From assembly GCA_017436305.1 (NCBI GenBank), contig JAFSDJ010000043.1, forward strand, positions 1-64,000: DNA of 64,000 nt. The letters run 5' to 3'. Each line of letters starts with the position of its first letter. The stretch's first letter is position 1. The notes under the pieces were generated by a model. The model saw only the letters and a list, made by a program, of their open reading frames with translations. It did no database searches and had not been told where the DNA came from. This stretch comes from Lachnospiraceae bacterium. Its GTDB lineage: Bacteria; Bacillota; Clostridia; Lachnospirales; Lachnospiraceae. Below are positions 61,597 through 64,000 of the stretch, in pieces. The translations under genes were made by a program, and so were the position numbers.

Positions 61597-62520
61597 TTAT
61601 TCCATTATCTCTAAATTCCGTTCAAAAACAGTAGACAACGGAATTGTCTCCCGAAATACCTGGGTTGTTTCTCCGTCTACTGCAATCTGCACCTTATTTA
61701 TATCAGTTAATTCTACTAAAGAGTTTACTAGAGAATAAACGGTTGCTTCAGCCGAAACGTCGTACGTCTGCGTTAAAAACTCTTTACTAAGGTTTACATA
61801 ACACACCCTGTCTTTTACTGTAACACTAAGCACCTTTGTATCCGGATTTATGGTTGGATTTCCCATATTTTCTCCTTCCGGTCCTGCTACAATCTGCTCT
61901 ACTACTAATTTTTCCAAAGAAATATTGCTATTGTAAACCTGCGTCTTAGAATATGCCTTTAAATGTTTTCCATCCTCTGTAGCAAAATATAAAGTCAGAT
62001 TTGCTTTTTCGTAGGCATTCATTTCCCCGCCTTCGTTATCTAAAAACTGGTCGGCCGTCATAACTCCTACCGGTGTACCACTGGCATTTAAAAGTGCTGT
62101 ATCGTTAATCATAAAGGAGACATACTCAACGCCTTCAATCTGACATACAGTACGCACAATAGCTGCTCTTGTAAGTACCTCACTAGTAGCACTTAGATTT
62201 TTATAACCATCCCCAAAATGAAGGGTAAGTCTTCCATCTGTTAAAGAAAAGCTTTCTAATCCCATTTCATCCGTAATAGTCTGATGTAACTCTGTATTTT
62301 CAGGCACTGTTTTCAATTGGGAAAGAAGGAAATTTAATTGTTCCTTTGTATCGGTAAGCTCTGTAGAACACTGATATTTTTCTACTTTGGTTTCCTCTTT
62401 ATTTAGTGTGTATATATAAAAGAGACTGGCATTTTCAGGTAGCTCTTCCTGTTTTTTTCCACATCCGCCCACTAAAAATATTATACTAAAAAGGAAAAAC
62501 AAATTTATTAGCTTTTTCAT
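61597..62520 (-). CDS. GerMN-domain lipoprotein
   Basis: Secreted lipoprotein of 307 residues with lipobox FLVGGC (lipidated Cys about residue 20) and two GerMN domains: one around DEMGLESFSLTDGRLTLHFG (about 95-165) and the second after a linker (about 200-295, with VYSLVNSLVELTDINKVQIA). GerMN proteins are linked to sporulation and spore germination (GerM) and often lie beside a two-component system. I start at MKKLIN because AGGAG lies seven bases before it. It is directly downstream of a histidine kinase gene (10-bp gap) and upstream of comEC. Confidence 0.93.
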   Translation of the reverse strand: MKKLINLFFLFSIIFLVGGCGKKQEELPENASLFYIYTLNKEETKVEKYQCSTELTDTKEQLNFLLSQLKTVPENTELHQTITDEMGLESFSLTDGRLTLHFGDGYKNLSATSEVLTRAAIVRTVCQIEGVEYVSFMINDTALLNASGTPVGVMTADQFLDNEGGEMNAYEKANLTLYFATEDGKHLKAYSKTQVYNSNISLEKLVVEQIVAGPEGENMGNPTINPDTKVLSVTVKDRVCYVNLSKEFLTQTYDVSAEATVYSLVNSLVELTDINKVQIAVDGETTQVFRETIPLSTVFERNLEIME

Positions 62521-62530
62521 ATTTTTGCTC

Positions 62531-64000
62531 CTATTTTGCAATATAAGTCAGTGGAATCTTAACAAGGAACCGGGTTCCTTCTCCCACTTCGCTTTCCACC
62601 TTAATAAATCCTCTGTGCATTAAAATTGCATTCCTTGTAATGGCAAGTCCTAAACCGGTTCCACCAATTTCCCTGGAATGGGATTTGTCCACCCGATAAA
62701 AACGCTCGTAAATATGTTCTAAAGATTCCTGTGGAATACCAAGTCCGTTATCTTCTACTTCTATAGTGAAAAACTGATGATCTGCATCTAAGGTTACTTT
62801 GACATAACCATGATCATTATTATATTTAATGGCATTTTCTACCAGATTTGAAATAGCAAGGGTTAATTTAACCTCATCAATTTCTGCCGTTACCTCTCGC
62901 TTACTTTCAAAAATTACGTCAATATCTCTCTGCTTTGCTATTGGTCGAAGTCGCTTTAAAATAAGCTCGCAAAAAGCGTTAATATCAATCGTATCAATAT
63001 TTAAATTAGCCGCTGTTTTATCCATTTTTACTAAGGACAATAAGTCGTTGATAACTTTATTTTCCCTTTCAATTTCATCTGCAATATCTGTCATAAATTC
63101 CTTATAAAGCTCTATAGGCACATCCTCCTGGGCAATTAAAGAATCTGCCAGTACTTTCATGGAAGTGATTGGTGTCTTTAGCTCATGGGACACATTTGAT
63201 ACAAACTCTTGTCTGGATTCATCCAAAGTTTTCATTCTACCAAGCAGTTCATTAAAAGCTGTAACAATATGCTCTGTTTCCAAATAATCCGATACGCTAA
63301 TTGGCTCATCCTGAAATCCGTCCTGTACCTTACCAATTTCAGCAGATACTTTTTCAAAAGGGTTTACTAAAATATTTGAAAGCCCCCATGCAATAGCTAT
63401 AACAATAACCACCATAACAAACTGTATCAGGTTTGCCTGTCTGCTTAAAATTTCTATATTGGCTACTATGTTATCCGTAGAAACGCTAGTTAACATAACT
63501 CCTATTACAACTGATTCTTCTTTCTCAAAATTCTCTTTACCCTCTTCATTTTGTCTTATTAGAACAATAGGGGTAGTCATTTCAATATACTGGTTTACCG
63601 GGTCATAATTTACTCCGTTTCCACCTTTAAAACACTTGATAACTTCCTCAGAAATCATAGTTTTTCCCTGACTGATTCCATAGGTATCTTTGATTACATT
63701 AAAATTGGAGTCTATAATAAGAACTCGTCCATCATAAAGATTGGACAGCTGTTCTAACTCCGCATTAATAATTTCAGACGAAGTATCCTGCAAATAATTG
63801 TATGTAATTAAATGATTGGCTAAAATTTTAAACTGGGTTTGTACATCTGAGATACGGACCTCTACGGCTCTTTGTTCATAATTTTGCAAAATGCCGTAAC
63901 GTAAAATTGCAGTAGGCACAATGCCTACCAGCAATATGATAAAAAAGATACGAACTTTAAGGCTTCGCGCAACCTTAAATTTACTTATATATTGATTTAT
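62531..64000 (-). CDS. Sensor histidine kinase (5' end beyond the window)
   Basis: Two-component sensor, partial: the frame stays open to the window edge, so the true start lies to the right. At least 489 residues are visible. A first membrane helix lies at the cut end, followed by an extracytoplasmic sensor loop (about 35-165 of the track), a second helix, HAMP (ILVNPFEKVSAEIGKVQDG), HisKA with the histidine in FVSNVSHELKTPITSM, and the ATPase domain with NLVENAIKYNN, EDNGLGIP and GTGLGLAITRN. The layout is WalK/ResE-like. The partner response regulator is probably just right of the window, and GerMN follows. Confidence 0.93.
   Translation of the reverse strand: MNQYISKFKVARSLKVRIFFIILLVGIVPTAILRYGILQNYEQRAVEVRISDVQTQFKILANHLITYNYLQDTSSEIINAELEQLSNLYDGRVLIIDSNFNVIKDTYGISQGKTMISEEVIKCFKGGNGVNYDPVNQYIEMTTPIVLIRQNEEGKENFEKEESVVIGVMLTSVSTDNIVANIEILSRQANLIQFVMVVIVIAIAWGLSNILVNPFEKVSAEIGKVQDGFQDEPISVSDYLETEHIVTAFNELLGRMKTLDESRQEFVSNVSHELKTPITSMKVLADSLIAQEDVPIELYKEFMTDIADEIERENKVINDLLSLVKMDKTAANLNIDTIDINAFCELILKRLRPIAKQRDIDVIFESKREVTAEIDEVKLTLAISNLVENAIKYNNDHGYVKVTLDADHQFFTIEVEDNGLGIPQESLEHIYERFYRVDKSHSREIGGTGLGLAITRNAILMHRGFIKVESEVGEGTRFLVKIPLTYIAK

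Overview
The window looks like a chromosomal segment of a low-GC Clostridia bacterium, most likely a gut Lachnospiraceae (inferred from gene content, not from a marker tree). Supporting signs are strong AGGAGG-type ribosome sites, a T-box leader upstream of thrS, the putative iPGM-type homoserine kinase beside hom and lysC, and a large gene pair that I recall as the DUF5716/DUF5717 families. No rRNA, CRISPR array, prophage, integrase or full insertion sequence is visible. About 50 of the 57 genes lie on the minus strand, so the replication fork probably moves right to left here.

Layout. 0-4 kb (+): a LytTR response regulator preceded by three phased direct repeats, an AraC regulator and a DUF4026/DUF2314-like protein, with a DUF1540 Cys-rich protein on the other strand. 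4-11 kb (-): thrS behind a T-box with a small membrane ORF in between, a YczE/YitT-like membrane protein, a C_GCAxxG_C_C protein, a SEC-C protein and a membrane-anchored Ser/Thr pseudokinase. 11-19 kb (-): HAD phosphatase, purA, LysR, purB, purC and a polar amino-acid ABC transporter. 19-26 kb (-): three adjacent large genes of unknown function (two-TM coiled-coil protein, Hsp70/actin-like plus TPR protein, 1185-residue solenoid protein). 26-34 kb: CobD/HisC-like aminotransferase (+), hybrid histidine kinase, SpoIID-like/peptidoglycan-binding protein, a GntR-controlled ABC exporter with a clear palindromic operator, and ilvE. 34-38 kb: dfrA, thyA, a beta-CASP metallo-hydrolase and tRNA-Gly(GCC). 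38-43 kb: TraX-like protein (+), an atypical GH3 protein with an iterated GTAC upstream region, and two secreted proteins, one with a CHAP hydrolase domain. 43-47 kb: a threonine-branch operon (ACT protein, hom, putative homoserine kinase, lysC). 47-54 kb: SHOCT-like protein, glyA, PAP2 (+), glycosyltransferase, mutY, sfsA, 5'-nucleotidase, DUF1653. 54.8-55.4 kb: a tandem 69-bp hairpin array and a miniature inverted-repeat element. 55-64 kb: small anchored protein, ptsI, zinc-ribbon membrane protein, holA, comEC, GerMN lipoprotein and a sensor kinase cut by the right window edge.

Most genes are housekeeping: purine, threonine, folate/dTMP, branched-chain and one-carbon metabolism plus DNA repair and replication. 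The less explained parts are the 19-26 kb three-gene locus, the pseudokinase, the tandem hairpin array in the leader of the DUF1653 gene (each unit also encodes an SD-ATG mini-ORF), the iterated GTAC region, and a family of short dispersed elements sharing a TTACTGTTCA-type end, seen only between genes or at one gene end.
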